Of a stretch of DNA of 64,000 nucleotides, positions 44,475 through 53,622 are shown piece by piece. How positions within the stretch are numbered: position 1 is the first letter of the stretch; the number at the start of each line of letters is the position of its first letter. A program made the position numbers and the translations under genes. This DNA comes from Fulvivirga ligni (GTDB lineage Bacteria; Bacteroidota; Bacteroidia; Cytophagales; Cyclobacteriaceae), in contig NZ_CP089979.1 in NCBI RefSeq assembly GCF_021389935.1, forward strand, positions 1,779,001-1,843,000. Direction: 5' to 3'. Below the pieces are notes generated by a model. The model ran no database searches and was not told the origin of the DNA. It saw only the letters and a list, made by a program, of their open reading frames with translations.

Positions 44475-46061
44475 ATGAAGAGCAGAAATACGTATTTAAA
44501 TTTATTAATGGCCTTAGCACTTTTCGTGGGGTGTCAGCCCAAAGAAAAGCAAGCGGAATCAGCAGAAGTAGAGCAGCCAGAGACAGTTGCAGAAGAAAAA
44601 TTTCAAGAGGAGCACCGTCCTCAATATCACTTTTCACCACCGGCTCATTGGATGAATGATCCTAATGGCATGGTGTATTATGATGGTGAATACCATCTTT
44701 TTTATCAGCATTACCCAGACAGCACTGTTTGGGGACCGATGCACTGGGGGCATGCAGTTTCTCCAGACATGGTGCATTGGGAGCACTTACCGATCGCACT
44801 TTATCCTGACAGTCTTGGTTATATATTCAGCGGCAGTGCCGTGGTAGACTGGAAAAATACTACTGGTTTTGGCTCTGACGATAATCCGCCATTGGTGGCT
44901 ATGTTCACCTATCATAATATGGATGGCGAGCGCTCAGGAAAGATAAAATATCAAACCCAGGGCATTGCCTACAGTACAGATAAGGGACGTAGCTGGACAA
45001 AATACAAAGGCAATCCTGTATTGGAAAATCCTGGTATTAAGGACTTTAGAGATCCAAAAGTAAGATGGCAAGAGGACCTCAACGCTTGGATACTGACCCT
45101 GGCTGTGAAAGATCATATTGCTTTCTATTCATCGCCAGATTTGAAAGAATGGACGCATTTAAGCGACTTTGGTATAGATAAAGGCGGCCATGGGGGCGTA
45201 TGGGAGTGCCCGGACTTATTCCCACTGCCTACTCCTGATGGAAAAGGCGATAAATGGGTGCTTTTTGTGAGTATTAACCCCGGAGCTCCACAAGGAGGTT
45301 CTGGCACTCAATATTTTATTGGAGAATGGGATGGTAAGACATTTACTGAAGATAAAGGCTCTTATGGGTGGCTAGATTACGGGCCAGACAATTATGCTGG
45401 TGTAACCTGGGCTGACGTGCCTCAGGAAGATGGCCGGACTTTATTCCTGGGCTGGATGAGCAACTGGCTATATGCCCAGATAGTGCCAACAGAAAACTGG
45501 AGAAGTGCCATGACTGTGCCTCGCAAGATGGAATTATTTAAAAATGGTAATGATTATTTATTGGCCTTTAAGCCAGTGAAAGAGCTGGATGAACTTAGAA
45601 ATGATTGTATTACAGAAGCTACTATGATGGTAGATACTTCGGCAGTTTTAGATGATCAGGTAAAAGGTAGCACTACTTTTGAGGCTAAACTTACCCTGTC
45701 TGAAATTCCTGAAGAAGGGTTTGAACTGATTTTATATAATGATGTAGATCAGCATGTTACATTTGGTTATGACGCCGCAAAAGACGAATATTATCTGGAC
45801 AGATCAGAATCAGGGAAAAATGATTTTTATGATGAGTTCAGTAGAAAATATACTACAAAAAGAATCGTTGATACTGAATCGATAGACCTGCATATATACG
45901 TAGATGTAGCATCTATTGAAATATTTGCAGATGAAGGTAAAACAGTGATGACTGCTATATTTTTCCCAGATAAGCCTATGGACCATATGAAAGTGGAGGC
46001 TAATGGGCAAATGAAGGTCAGTGAGCTGGAAGTGTGTAGTTTAAAGTCAATATGGAAGTAA
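44475..46061 (+). CDS. GH32 fructan hydrolase (levanase/inulinase/invertase type), lipoprotein
   Basis: 529 residues from the ATG at 44475, which begins a lipoprotein signal (LLMALALFVGC); the longer frame from 44421 is rejected. Five-blade propeller of GH32: nucleophile Asp62 in HWMNDPNG, transition-state stabiliser Asp193 in FRDPKV, acid/base Glu244 in WECPDLF. A C-terminal beta-sandwich follows (VDVASIEIFADEGKTVMTA). It hydrolyses beta-fructosides at the cell surface or periplasm. A fructokinase gene follows 4 bp later, so the pair handles fructan or sucrose. Confidence 0.93.
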   Translation: MKSRNTYLNLLMALALFVGCQPKEKQAESAEVEQPETVAEEKFQEEHRPQYHFSPPAHWMNDPNGMVYYDGEYHLFYQHYPDSTVWGPMHWGHAVSPDMVHWEHLPIALYPDSLGYIFSGSAVVDWKNTTGFGSDDNPPLVAMFTYHNMDGERSGKIKYQTQGIAYSTDKGRSWTKYKGNPVLENPGIKDFRDPKVRWQEDLNAWILTLAVKDHIAFYSSPDLKEWTHLSDFGIDKGGHGGVWECPDLFPLPTPDGKGDKWVLFVSINPGAPQGGSGTQYFIGEWDGKTFTEDKGSYGWLDYGPDNYAGVTWADVPQEDGRTLFLGWMSNWLYAQIVPTENWRSAMTVPRKMELFKNGNDYLLAFKPVKELDELRNDCITEATMMVDTSAVLDDQVKGSTTFEAKLTLSEIPEEGFELILYNDVDQHVTFGYDAAKDEYYLDRSESGKNDFYDEFSRKYTTKRIVDTESIDLHIYVDVASIEIFADEGKTVMTAIFFPDKPMDHMKVEANGQMKVSELEVCSLKSIWK

Positions 46062-46065
46062 ACGT

Positions 46066-46953
46066 ATGAAGATACTGAGTTTTGGAGAGATACTATTTGA
46101 TATCATAGAAGATGACCCACACCTGGGCGGTGCACCATTAAATTTTGCAGCCCATGTTTCACAATGTGGAATGGAGTCATATATATATTCTAAGGTGGGT
46201 AATGATGAACTAGGGAAAGCAGCGATAAAAGAGGTGAAAAAGCTGGGGGTGAATCCTGAGTTTATTCAGCAAGATGAGCAGCATCCTACTGGTACTGTTA
46301 CTGTTACGCTAAGCAAAGGGCAACCTGAATATGTCATTCACACGCCTGTAGCCTATGATTTTATGCGCTATGAGCAGGAGGTAGGAGAGATTCATTTCGA
46401 CCTGCTATATTTTGGCTCATTGGCCCAGAGAAATGACTTGAGCAGGATAACCCTAAAAACACTAGCAGAGCATAATTCATTTAGACATATCTTTTATGAT
46501 GTGAACCTGAGAAAAGGCTGCTATAACCGGGAGATTATTCGTGAGTCCCTCAATTTTAGTTCAATACTAAAGTTAAACGATGGTGAGGTTATGGTGCTGT
46601 CAGAGTTGCTTTTTGAAAAGGCGCTAAGCATCAAAGGATTCTGTAATCAGGTGGTGAAGACCTATCCTGTAAAGCTAATTTTGATCACTGCTGGTGAAAA
46701 GGGGAGTTATGTATATCAGAATGGAGAGTTGGAATTTGTATCTGGCTTTAAAGCAGAGGTTTCAGATACAGTAGGAGCCGGAGACGCTTTCAGTGCTGGC
46801 TTTGTTTTCAAATATTTACAGAGTGATAATGCTATATCTGCTTCAAAAACAGCTAATTACCTTGGGGCTTATGTGGCTTCCAGAAGGGGAGCTATTCCTA
46901 AATATGATGAAGGTGTAAGAAAAATGTTAGGGCATCCGGTCTCTTTAGATTAA
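46066..46953 (+). CDS. PfkB-family fructokinase
   Basis: 295 residues. N-terminal GEILFDII and HLGGAPLNFAAHVSQCG are typical of fructokinases rather than KDG kinases; the catalytic base Asp240 lies in DTVGAGDAFSAGF. Reaction: ATP-dependent phosphorylation of fructose to fructose 6-phosphate in the cytoplasm. It is 4 bp after GH32, which would supply fructose. No fructose transporter is in the window. A strong bidirectional terminator follows. Confidence 0.9.
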   Translation: MKILSFGEILFDIIEDDPHLGGAPLNFAAHVSQCGMESYIYSKVGNDELGKAAIKEVKKLGVNPEFIQQDEQHPTGTVTVTLSKGQPEYVIHTPVAYDFMRYEQEVGEIHFDLLYFGSLAQRNDLSRITLKTLAEHNSFRHIFYDVNLRKGCYNREIIRESLNFSSILKLNDGEVMVLSELLFEKALSIKGFCNQVVKTYPVKLILITAGEKGSYVYQNGELEFVSGFKAEVSDTVGAGDAFSAGFVFKYLQSDNAISASKTANYLGAYVASRRGAIPKYDEGVRKMLGHPVSLD

Positions 46954-46970
46954 CGCCCTCTTAATAAACA

Positions 46971-47006
46971 AAAAAGGCTGGTACTTGTGAAAGTACCAGC
47001 CTTTTT
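46971..47006. terminator. Bidirectional terminator between fructokinase and DUF4494 genes
   Basis: AAAAAGGCTGGTACTT (46971-46986) pairs perfectly with AAGTACCAGCCTTTTT (46991-47006) around GTGA, 16 bp. It has A and T runs on both sides and serves the two convergent genes. Confidence 0.9.
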
Positions 47007-47025
47007 CTATTCGATTATATCTATG

Positions 47026-47907
47026 TTATTTAGATTTTTCGTCTTCGTCTTCATCTTCATCTTCAGAAATGTCTTCGTCTTCAGAATCGTCTTCATCCTC
47101 TGAAGTTTCATCGTCTTCGTCTTCAGAATCATCCTCTTCTATTTCTTCTTCGTCCTCATCTTCGTCCTCTTCATCATCCTCAAGATCAGTTACTTCATCA
47201 GCTAGATCATCTTCTTCGTCTTCGTCATCTTCAAGATCCTCTTCATCATCGCCCTCTAATTCATCTTCTTCAGTGTCAGGATCTAAAGTGATTTCTTCGT
47301 CATTGTCATCATCAGCCATTAGCGTATCTCCTTCATCATCAGAGTCGTCTTGGGCTTCAGAGATTACCTCTCCGGTACTTGGATCGATCTCATCATCACC
47401 TTCAGTTTGGAAGTTAGGGAAGTTAGAGCTAAAGCCAGCCATGTCATCTACAGGCTTGAGGTTTGAAGGAATATCATCGCCATTATATGGGAATACCTCT
47501 ACGAAATTAGTAAGCGTAATGCTAGGGATTTCATAGGGTACCAGCATACTGTCAAAGTGCTTTTCAGTACGGTCATAGGCCTCTCTAACATTATCTGCAG
47601 ATACCAATAAATATGTGTTGATTTTCTTTTCTTTCCCGCCCTGGTCAGCATCTACGGCACTGTAAGACACCTTGCATTTGTACCAGGTTTCTGAATCTTC
47701 ATAGTTCACCACCTCTACAATGTTAGTCTTACTGATTTGGGTAACAGCAAACTCACCAGGAAGCTCACGACCTACTACATCATGTACACGTGTTTCAGCG
47801 TCAGTATAAGATACCGCGTCAAAGAGGTAAGCATCAGTTACTTGCTTTAAAGATCCCTCATCCGTTTCTCTACCATACTTTACTTTACAAGAAAACCAGA
47901 CTTTCAT
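47026..47907 (-). CDS. DUF4494 protein with long polyacidic tail
   Basis: 293 residues. The first ~150 residues form the DUF4494 domain (MKVWFSCKVKYGRETDEGSL, TWYKCKVSYSAVDADQ, NIVEVVNYEDSE), a conserved Bacteroidota family of unknown function and usually about 150 residues long. Here a tail of roughly 100 residues, almost only Asp and Glu, follows (from about 190), ending DEDEKSK. Such tails can bind basic proteins or metal, or mimic nucleic acid. The repeated GAT/GAA codons give a simple-sequence tract prone to length change. No signal peptide, so cytoplasmic. Confidence 0.85.
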   Translation of the reverse strand: MKVWFSCKVKYGRETDEGSLKQVTDAYLFDAVSYTDAETRVHDVVGRELPGEFAVTQISKTNIVEVVNYEDSETWYKCKVSYSAVDADQGGKEKKINTYLLVSADNVREAYDRTEKHFDSMLVPYEIPSITLTNFVEVFPYNGDDIPSNLKPVDDMAGFSSNFPNFQTEGDDEIDPSTGEVISEAQDDSDDEGDTLMADDDNDEEITLDPDTEEDELEGDDEEDLEDDEDEEDDLADEVTDLEDDEEDEDEDEEEIEEDDSEDEDDETSEDEDDSEDEDISEDEDEDEDEKSK

Positions 47908-48025
47908 ACTTAATGATATTTTGAAATTTAAAGAAGCCGCAAAGATATGATCCTTCGCAAGGAACCGAGCGAAAAATTGGAATTATATTATTCTGATTTC
48001 GATAGATGGGAGAAATAGCATCAAA

Positions 48026-48072
48026 AAAAGAGGCTGCCTGAAAAGATGAATCTTTCAAAGGCAGCCTCTTAT
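48026..48072 (-). terminator. Terminator after the FtsX-type permease gene
   Basis: AAGAGGCTGCCT (48028-48039) pairs with AGGCAGCCTCTT (48059-48070), 12 bp, with a further inner pairing GAAAAGA/TCTTTC. On the minus strand the hairpin is followed by a T7 run. Confidence 0.85.
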
Positions 48073-48089
48073 GAAGTTGAGTCAGACGT

Positions 48090-50525
48090 TTATTCTGATC
48101 TTAATACCTTGGCAGGATTGCTATTGGCTCCTTTTAAAATGTGTAAGCTCACTGTTCCTAGAGCTAATAAGGTCAGTATTGCCACAGGAATCACGAACAA
48201 ATCCCAGCTCAGGCCAATTCTAAAAGCGAAATTGTCCAGCCAGCTGTTGATCCCGTACCAGGTTAGTGGCAAGGCTACAGCACTGGCAATAATCACCAAC
48301 TTTAGAAACTGCCAGGAGAGTAATGAAACTATGCTATTTACAGATGCTCCCATTACTTTTCTTATGCTTATTTCGCGCAGCTTTTGAGAGGTGTCATAAG
48401 AGGCAAGTCCCCACAAGCCCAGGCAGGCAATGGTAATGGCTAATACGGCAAATAGACTGAATATTTTGCCAAACTGTCTTTCGGCTTTGTATTGCTTGTC
48501 AAAGAAATCATCTAAGAAGAAATAGTCAAACGGATTGCCAGGAAAGGCCTCTTTGTAAATATCTTCAGCCTGATCAATCACATCATCAATATTATTTCCT
48601 GTAAGGTGTAAAGAATACGCACTTGAAGAAATAGTGTCAGCACGTAAAAGCCATGGTTGATGCTCCGTTTTCAGAGAGTTCCAGTTGTAGTTTTTTAATA
48701 CGCCTAATATAGCGCAAGTGTCACCGCCCATAATCACATTTTGAGTTACGGCTTCTTCTGGGGAGCCTAGATCAAAGGCTTTTAGAGCGGCCTCATTAAC
48801 AAGCACCGATTCCATATCTGATGTAATCTCAGGATTAAAGCTGCGGCCGGCAAGTACAGTAATGTCATAGGTTTTTACGAAATCAGGATCTACCCAAACT
48901 ATGCTGACATTTTTACCTTCTGAGCGATCAGTGCCGTCTTTTCTTATGCTAGTGCCCCAGTTATAGCCACCACCGGGAACAGCCCCTGATGTTGCTACTT
49001 GCGTAACTCCAGGTACCTTGGTCAGCTGATCTTTTAACGTGGTTAAGCGCGTGCGGAAGTTCTCACCTTCAAATACTTTAGGGCCTTTTACTACCAGCAT
49101 TTTATCCATAGTGAGTCCTTTGTCCTGGTCTCGCATAAAGGTTATTTGTTGGTATACAGCAAATGTGCCTGCAATGAGGATCATAGAAGCAACAAACTGA
49201 AAAACTACCAACGTCTTTCTTAATGAAAAACCTCCTTTGGCCTTTTCTCCGCTTCCCTTGAGCACAGCTATAGTGTTAAACGAAGACAAAACAAAAGCTG
49301 GATAAATACCGGAGATCACTGAGCCAAAAAGGAAGAGTCCTCCTAATATCATCCACAAGCGAGGGTCGTTAAAATCAAAGTAAAGGTTTTTGCCTACGAT
49401 ACTGCTCAGTACAGGTAAAAGCAGTACGGCCATCACCATGGCAATGATTACACCCAGTAAGTTCACCACAATAGATTCCAGTAAAAACTGCCCGATAAGC
49501 TGCTGTTTATAGGCGCCAATCGCCTTTTTAATGCCTATCTCTCGGGCGCGCTCCATGGCTCTGGCAGTGGATAAATTGATGTAATTCACCCAGGCTATAG
49601 CCATGATGAAGATGGAAATGATAATAAAGAAATATATCGTGTTAATGCTCACCGTTTCGCTAGACTCATTAGCTAGCCCGGGCTCCAAATGGATTTTTTC
49701 TATGGGTTGATAAATCATTTCTGCCCGGCTATTGTATCGCTCCATTTCTTCTCCTCTGTATTTTTTCACAAAGGCTTCCATCTTATCTTTCATATCATCC
49801 GGCTTCACATTAGGAATGAGCTCGGCGTAAGTAATGAAATTATTCCAGCCCCAGCCATCATCGTTTTGGTACTGCTGACCTTGAAGTAGATTGTGTATAG
49901 GCACTATAAAATCAAAAGGGAAATGGCTGTTGCCCGGAGGGTTTTCTATAATCGCTGTCACCGTGTAATCATGATCTGCCCAGCCGCCGGATATTGTCAT
50001 GGTTTTACCAATAGGATCCTCGTCATCATGAAAGTACTTGGTGGCCATTTTCTCTGTAAGTACCATAGAGTTAGGGTCTTCCAGAGATTTCGACAAATTG
50101 CCTTTTATCGGCTCATAAGTAAATACGTTGAAGAAGTTAGAATCTACAAATTGAATGTTTTCTTCAAAGAAAGATGAGGCGTCAGCGCTTTCTCTACCGT
50201 AGCTGATAACCGCACCTCCGTACATGGGGTGAGTACGGATATAGGATTCAACTTCAGGTATATCTGTTTTCAGTGCCGGCCCTAAAGCATAGCCCGATAA
50301 AACGTGATGTGCTCTGAATTCATTGTTTTGGTAAGAGGTGGTAGTTACTCTGTAAATCCGTTCAGACTTTTCATGGAAGCTGTCATAGCTCAGTTCAAAG
50401 TCCACATATTTCAATATGACAAGGCACACAGCCATACCGGTGGCTAAGCCAAAAATATTGATAAAGGAATATACCTTTCTCTTCAGCAGGTTGCGCACCG
50501 CTACCTTGAGATAACTTTTAAGCAT
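48090..50525 (-). CDS. ABC transporter permease, FtsX/MacB type
   Basis: 811 residues from Met8 of the longest frame (50525, MLKSYLKVAVRNLLKRKVYS), the usual start of this group; a start at 50546 adds seven residues. Seen: an N-terminal membrane helix (FINIFGLATGMAVCLVI), a MacB-type periplasmic domain, three helices around an FtsX domain (WVNYINLSTARAMERAREIG, KKAIGAYKQQLIGQFLLES), a second helix and periplasmic domain, and a second FtsX domain (LREISIRKVMGASVNSIVSL). These 800-residue double-FtsX permeases are abundant in Bacteroidota, usually paired with an ATPase for mechanotransmission or lipoprotein/peptide efflux. No ATPase gene is adjacent, so it is an orphan here. Confidence 0.92.
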   Translation of the reverse strand: MLKSYLKVAVRNLLKRKVYSFINIFGLATGMAVCLVILKYVDFELSYDSFHEKSERIYRVTTTSYQNNEFRAHHVLSGYALGPALKTDIPEVESYIRTHPMYGGAVISYGRESADASSFFEENIQFVDSNFFNVFTYEPIKGNLSKSLEDPNSMVLTEKMATKYFHDDEDPIGKTMTISGGWADHDYTVTAIIENPPGNSHFPFDFIVPIHNLLQGQQYQNDDGWGWNNFITYAELIPNVKPDDMKDKMEAFVKKYRGEEMERYNSRAEMIYQPIEKIHLEPGLANESSETVSINTIYFFIIISIFIMAIAWVNYINLSTARAMERAREIGIKKAIGAYKQQLIGQFLLESIVVNLLGVIIAMVMAVLLLPVLSSIVGKNLYFDFNDPRLWMILGGLFLFGSVISGIYPAFVLSSFNTIAVLKGSGEKAKGGFSLRKTLVVFQFVASMILIAGTFAVYQQITFMRDQDKGLTMDKMLVVKGPKVFEGENFRTRLTTLKDQLTKVPGVTQVATSGAVPGGGYNWGTSIRKDGTDRSEGKNVSIVWVDPDFVKTYDITVLAGRSFNPEITSDMESVLVNEAALKAFDLGSPEEAVTQNVIMGGDTCAILGVLKNYNWNSLKTEHQPWLLRADTISSSAYSLHLTGNNIDDVIDQAEDIYKEAFPGNPFDYFFLDDFFDKQYKAERQFGKIFSLFAVLAITIACLGLWGLASYDTSQKLREISIRKVMGASVNSIVSLLSWQFLKLVIIASAVALPLTWYGINSWLDNFAFRIGLSWDLFVIPVAILTLLALGTVSLHILKGANSNPAKVLRSE

Positions 50526-50690
50526 GCTAATGTTGTTAAGTGTCATTAAGTTGTTGACCTATAGAGATAATACTTAATATTTTAGGAAAGGTTACATGAG
50601 TCCTTTATGCTTCTAATTCTTAAGAGCAAATATGGATTTTAGAATATTGCTGGAATACAATTTATTGATGTATATTTCTTATTTTGAGGC

Positions 50691-51541
50691 ATGAAGTGTT
50701 GTAAGATAATAGCTCTGTTTATAATAGTATTGACGTTCAATAATTTAGCAATTGGACAGTATGAAGATTACGAAAAGCCAAAGCTCAGTGGCAAGTACAT
50801 TTTCTGTGGGGTCAAGACTTATTATGCGTCGGCAGTCAAAGATTCATTTGAGTTGGGGGATTTTATCCCACATCACAGTAGAGGAGAAGCAAGCTTTGAT
50901 AGAAACCAGAATATTCTTGGGTTCGTATATCATCCATCTTTCTTCAATGAGAATATTAAAGTAACTATCAAATACGAGTATGATGAAAACAAGATCCTTA
51001 AAAAAAGATATTTTACACTTCGTCAGGTGAGATAGAACGAATGTTTGAATATAAAATCGATGCTAAGGGGCATATTATAGAAGAAAAGCGATATCAATAT
51101 GATATGGGAGATGATGTGATTAGGACTGAGAAGTTTATTTACAATGAGGAAGGTAAAGTGATTGAGGAAATATCGGTACCTAGAGAAGGTGAGGCTTCAA
51201 CAACAACATTCGAATATGATAAGAATGGCTTTCTCATTTTTGAAAATGATCTTTTCGGGTCTAAATATGTAAATGATGAAAAGGGTAATATCATAGCTGA
51301 ATATAGTGTAGTGGATGGAGATGAGGAATTAGTCAGCGGCTACAGATATAATGAAAATGGCCTTGTCAAAGAATTTAAGGAATATAGCAATTCAAAATGC
51401 ATTTCCACCATATGCTACGAGTACGTTTTGGATAATCATAATAATTGGGTTAGAAGGATGGAGTTCTTGATTAATGGCTCCACTGATTACAAAAGAACAT
51501 TATCCAAGATTACATTTAGAAAAATAAAATACGCAGATTAA
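50691..51541 (+). pseudogene. Secreted YD-repeat-like protein split by a frameshift at an A7 run
   Basis: The first frame (50691-51035) has a signal peptide (IALFIIVLTFNNLAIGQ) and runs KVTIKYEYDENKILKK before leaving the family pattern and stopping. The -1 frame continues it exactly: from the A7 run at 51000-51006 it reads KIFYTSSGEIERMFEYKIDA and on through repeats such as KFIYNEEGKVIEE, FEYDKNGFLIFE and YRYNENGLVKEF to 51541. One added A restores a protein of about 283 residues. The repeats resemble the bacterial toxin/RHS-type YD repeats that build beta-sheet shells. The break may be a mutation, a homopolymer sequencing error, or slippage on AAA-AAA-A. Confidence 0.8.
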
Positions 51542-51594
51542 AATCTTATTACCTCAACCCACGTAGTTCTAATAAATCAACTTTCTAAACCTCC

Positions 51595-52239
51595 ATGACC
51601 GGACCTGACAAGGAGAGCATATTCCCTTTACCGAATTACAATAGACTTTGCTTTCTTAAAAACATTCTCAAAAACCCCAACATCATAGTGGGAGATTACA
51701 CCTATTACGATGATTTTGAGGACGTTGCCAACTTTGAGAAGAATGTGAAATACCATTTCGACTTTACGGGAGATAAGCTGGTTATTGGTAAATTCTGCAT
51801 GATAGCTTCAGATGTAAAGTTCATAATGAATGGAGCCAATCATTTGTCTAATGCCATTTCAGCCTATCCATTTGCTATCTATGGCAATGGCTGGGAGCAT
51901 GCCATGGAAGGAAAGACCTACCCAAATAAAGGTGATGTAACAGTGGGAAATGATGTGTGGATAGGATATAACGCCACCATAATGGCAGGGGTGCAGATTG
52001 GAGATGGTGCCATTATCTCGGCCAATGCTACTGTAGTTAAAGATGTAGCGCCTTATTCTATTGTAGGCGGAAATCCTGCCAGAGAGATTAAGAAGCGATT
52101 TTCGGACACTAACATTGAAAAGCTCTTAGAAATGGCCTGGTGGAACTGGCCTATAGAAGCCATCACTGAAAATATTCAGGACCTGACAGATAATAATGTT
52201 GATGATTTGTATCAAAAATGGAATAATAAACGTATTTGA
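51595..52239 (+). CDS. CatB/Vat-type acetyltransferase (xenobiotic acetyltransferase family)
   Basis: 214 residues, left-handed beta-helix of hexapeptide repeats (VTVGNDVWIGYNATIMAGV, IGDGAIISANATVVKDV). Family landmarks: NPNIIVGDYTYYDD near the start, the catalytic His83 (MNGANHLSNA), and the C-terminal WWNWPIEAI. Enzymes of this family acetylate chloramphenicol (CatB) or streptogramin A (Vat) with acetyl-CoA; environmental members often have unknown natural substrates. It stands alone between unrelated genes. Resistance activity is possible but unproved. Confidence 0.85.
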   Translation: MTGPDKESIFPLPNYNRLCFLKNILKNPNIIVGDYTYYDDFEDVANFEKNVKYHFDFTGDKLVIGKFCMIASDVKFIMNGANHLSNAISAYPFAIYGNGWEHAMEGKTYPNKGDVTVGNDVWIGYNATIMAGVQIGDGAIISANATVVKDVAPYSIVGGNPAREIKKRFSDTNIEKLLEMAWWNWPIEAITENIQDLTDNNVDDLYQKWNNKRI

Positions 52240-52298
52240 ATAAGTTAATCATTAATTATTTTAATCATATTTATAATTCTGATTCATTCTAAATCGAT

Positions 52299-52835
52299 AT
52301 GAAGTACCTAACCTTATTCCTCCTACTAATTCCATTTTCTATGAGCGCACAAAACCAAGATCCATGGTCTGTTTATATGACTCCTACTGATGTTCATGAC
52401 TTATTCGCTAAATACACAGGTGATTTTGAGTTGATTATAGAAATGCAAGGCATGGATAAACCTATTGCGTTGGAATCTTCTCAGCAAATGATTTTAGGAG
52501 GTCGGTTTCTTGAGTTAAAACAAAAAGGCAATATGATGGGAATGGATTATGCTTCACTTTATACCATCGGTTATAATACCATTGATAAAACTGTTTCGAT
52601 GACTACCATTACCAACATGGGCACCGGCACATTGGCACTTCAAGGCAGCTGGGATGCAGACAAAAAGGTGGCCAATCTTCACGGTAAATTGACAAATCCA
52701 GTCTCCAAAGAGACCATCAATGTAAGACAAACCATCAATTTCGTAGATGATAACACCATCCTAATAGAAAGCTTTGACCAGGAAGGAGATCAACCAGAAA
52801 AGAAGACTGTTGAGTATAAATTTGTAAGGAAGTAA
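52299..52835 (+). CDS. Secreted DUF1579 protein
   Basis: 178 residues: signal peptide (LTLFLLLIPFSMSAQ), then a beta-rich domain with the DUF1579 pattern (YTGDFELIIEMQGMDKP ... QQMILGGRFLELKQKGN ... YTIGYNTIDKTVSMTTI). Function unknown; the fold is lipocalin-like. Free-standing gene, exported. Confidence 0.75.
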   Translation: MKYLTLFLLLIPFSMSAQNQDPWSVYMTPTDVHDLFAKYTGDFELIIEMQGMDKPIALESSQQMILGGRFLELKQKGNMMGMDYASLYTIGYNTIDKTVSMTTITNMGTGTLALQGSWDADKKVANLHGKLTNPVSKETINVRQTINFVDDNTILIESFDQEGDQPEKKTVEYKFVRK

Positions 52836-52886
52836 AGTTTTATTTTATCTTGTATAATCAACATTAACTATTAAATTGGATACAGT

Positions 52887-53309
52887 ATGAAAAGATCATT
52901 ACCTGATATCATAATTTTTGTTGTCATTGTCATTTTTGGAGTTATAATCTCTAGAATTTCTGCGCATAATCATGGCGTGGATATACAATTGCATGATACA
53001 TATTACGTGCTGAGCACCCTTTCTGCTATTGTTTTGGTTGTAGGAGTTTTAACATTTATCGTTTTCTCTATTAAAGGCGGTATAGAGCGTTTTAAATCCT
53101 TAGGATCTAACATGGGCTTATTAGTAGGTTTAGTGTTAGTTTCGATAATTACTTATTATATCATTGAGATTAAGGCAAGCTTGCAAAACCAAGCAGAAAT
53201 AAGTGATAGTAGCAATTTTCAATTGATGTGGGGAATTCTGTTGTTATGGATACTTGCATTTATTCTTCTTTCATTTAGGACATTAAAGGTTTGGAAAAAG
53301 GCATATTGA
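52887..53309 (+). CDS. Small four-helix membrane protein with an oxidase-like motif
   Basis: 140 residues and four predicted membrane helices (IIIFVVIVIFGVIISRI; LSAIVLVVGVLTFIVFSI; MGLLVGLVLVSIITYYII; LMWGILLLWILAFILLSF). Between helices one and two it reads HGVDIQLHDTYYVLS, close to the DIQLHDTYYVVAHFH segment of cytochrome oxidase subunit I, but the haem- and copper-binding His residues and eight further helices are absent. Small proteins with this motif occur in Bacteroidota; their role is unknown. Confidence 0.7.
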   Translation: MKRSLPDIIIFVVIVIFGVIISRISAHNHGVDIQLHDTYYVLSTLSAIVLVVGVLTFIVFSIKGGIERFKSLGSNMGLLVGLVLVSIITYYIIEIKASLQNQAEISDSSNFQLMWGILLLWILAFILLSFRTLKVWKKAY

Positions 53310-53622
53310 TCAAGTACCACTTGGATCATATTTCTCCTATTTTCTACTCCCTTGTTAGGTAGCGTCATGTCGGATTTCAAGATGTGCCAATTGCCAGATT
53401 ATTCAAGCACTCGCATTACCCCACAGATACATTATGTCGGCACTGTGCAGCGTACCCCACAAGTACGTCATGCCGGAATTTCGTAGCGTAGCGGAGAAAT
53501 ATCCGGCATCTCACCGATCAAGCACTACACATTTATTAAACTTCAACATCATCAGCCTTTCAAAACAGCACCGATCATTTAAACCCCAAACCCACAATCT
53601 CCGTAAGCACCTCTATTGAATT
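53310..53622. repeat. Gene-free region with a 36-bp repeat array (array 1)
   Basis: Units begin at 53428 (degenerate) and 53464 (TACGTCATGCCGGAATT), 36 bp apart, and the array ends in the inverted half AATATCCGGCATCTCACCG (53498-53516). ATGCCGGAATTTC and GAAATATCCGGCAT pair with one bulged A. The rest of the gap shows nothing recognisable; the open frame through the array is a by-product of the 36-bp period. Confidence 0.85.

Noticed and set aside
46066-46953. KDG kinase completing the uronate pathway
   Set aside because: The N-terminal GGAPLNFAAHVSQ pattern and coupling to GH32 fit fructokinase better.
47069-47536. Serine-rich protein on the plus strand
   Set aside because: It is the antisense reading of the Asp/Glu codons in the DUF4494 tail.
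53434-53619. Coding frames through the 36-bp arrays (also 55851-56174, 57747-57998, 58020-58337)
   Set aside because: The frames exist because the repeat period is a multiple of three; they translate the repeat itself and show no independent protein signature.
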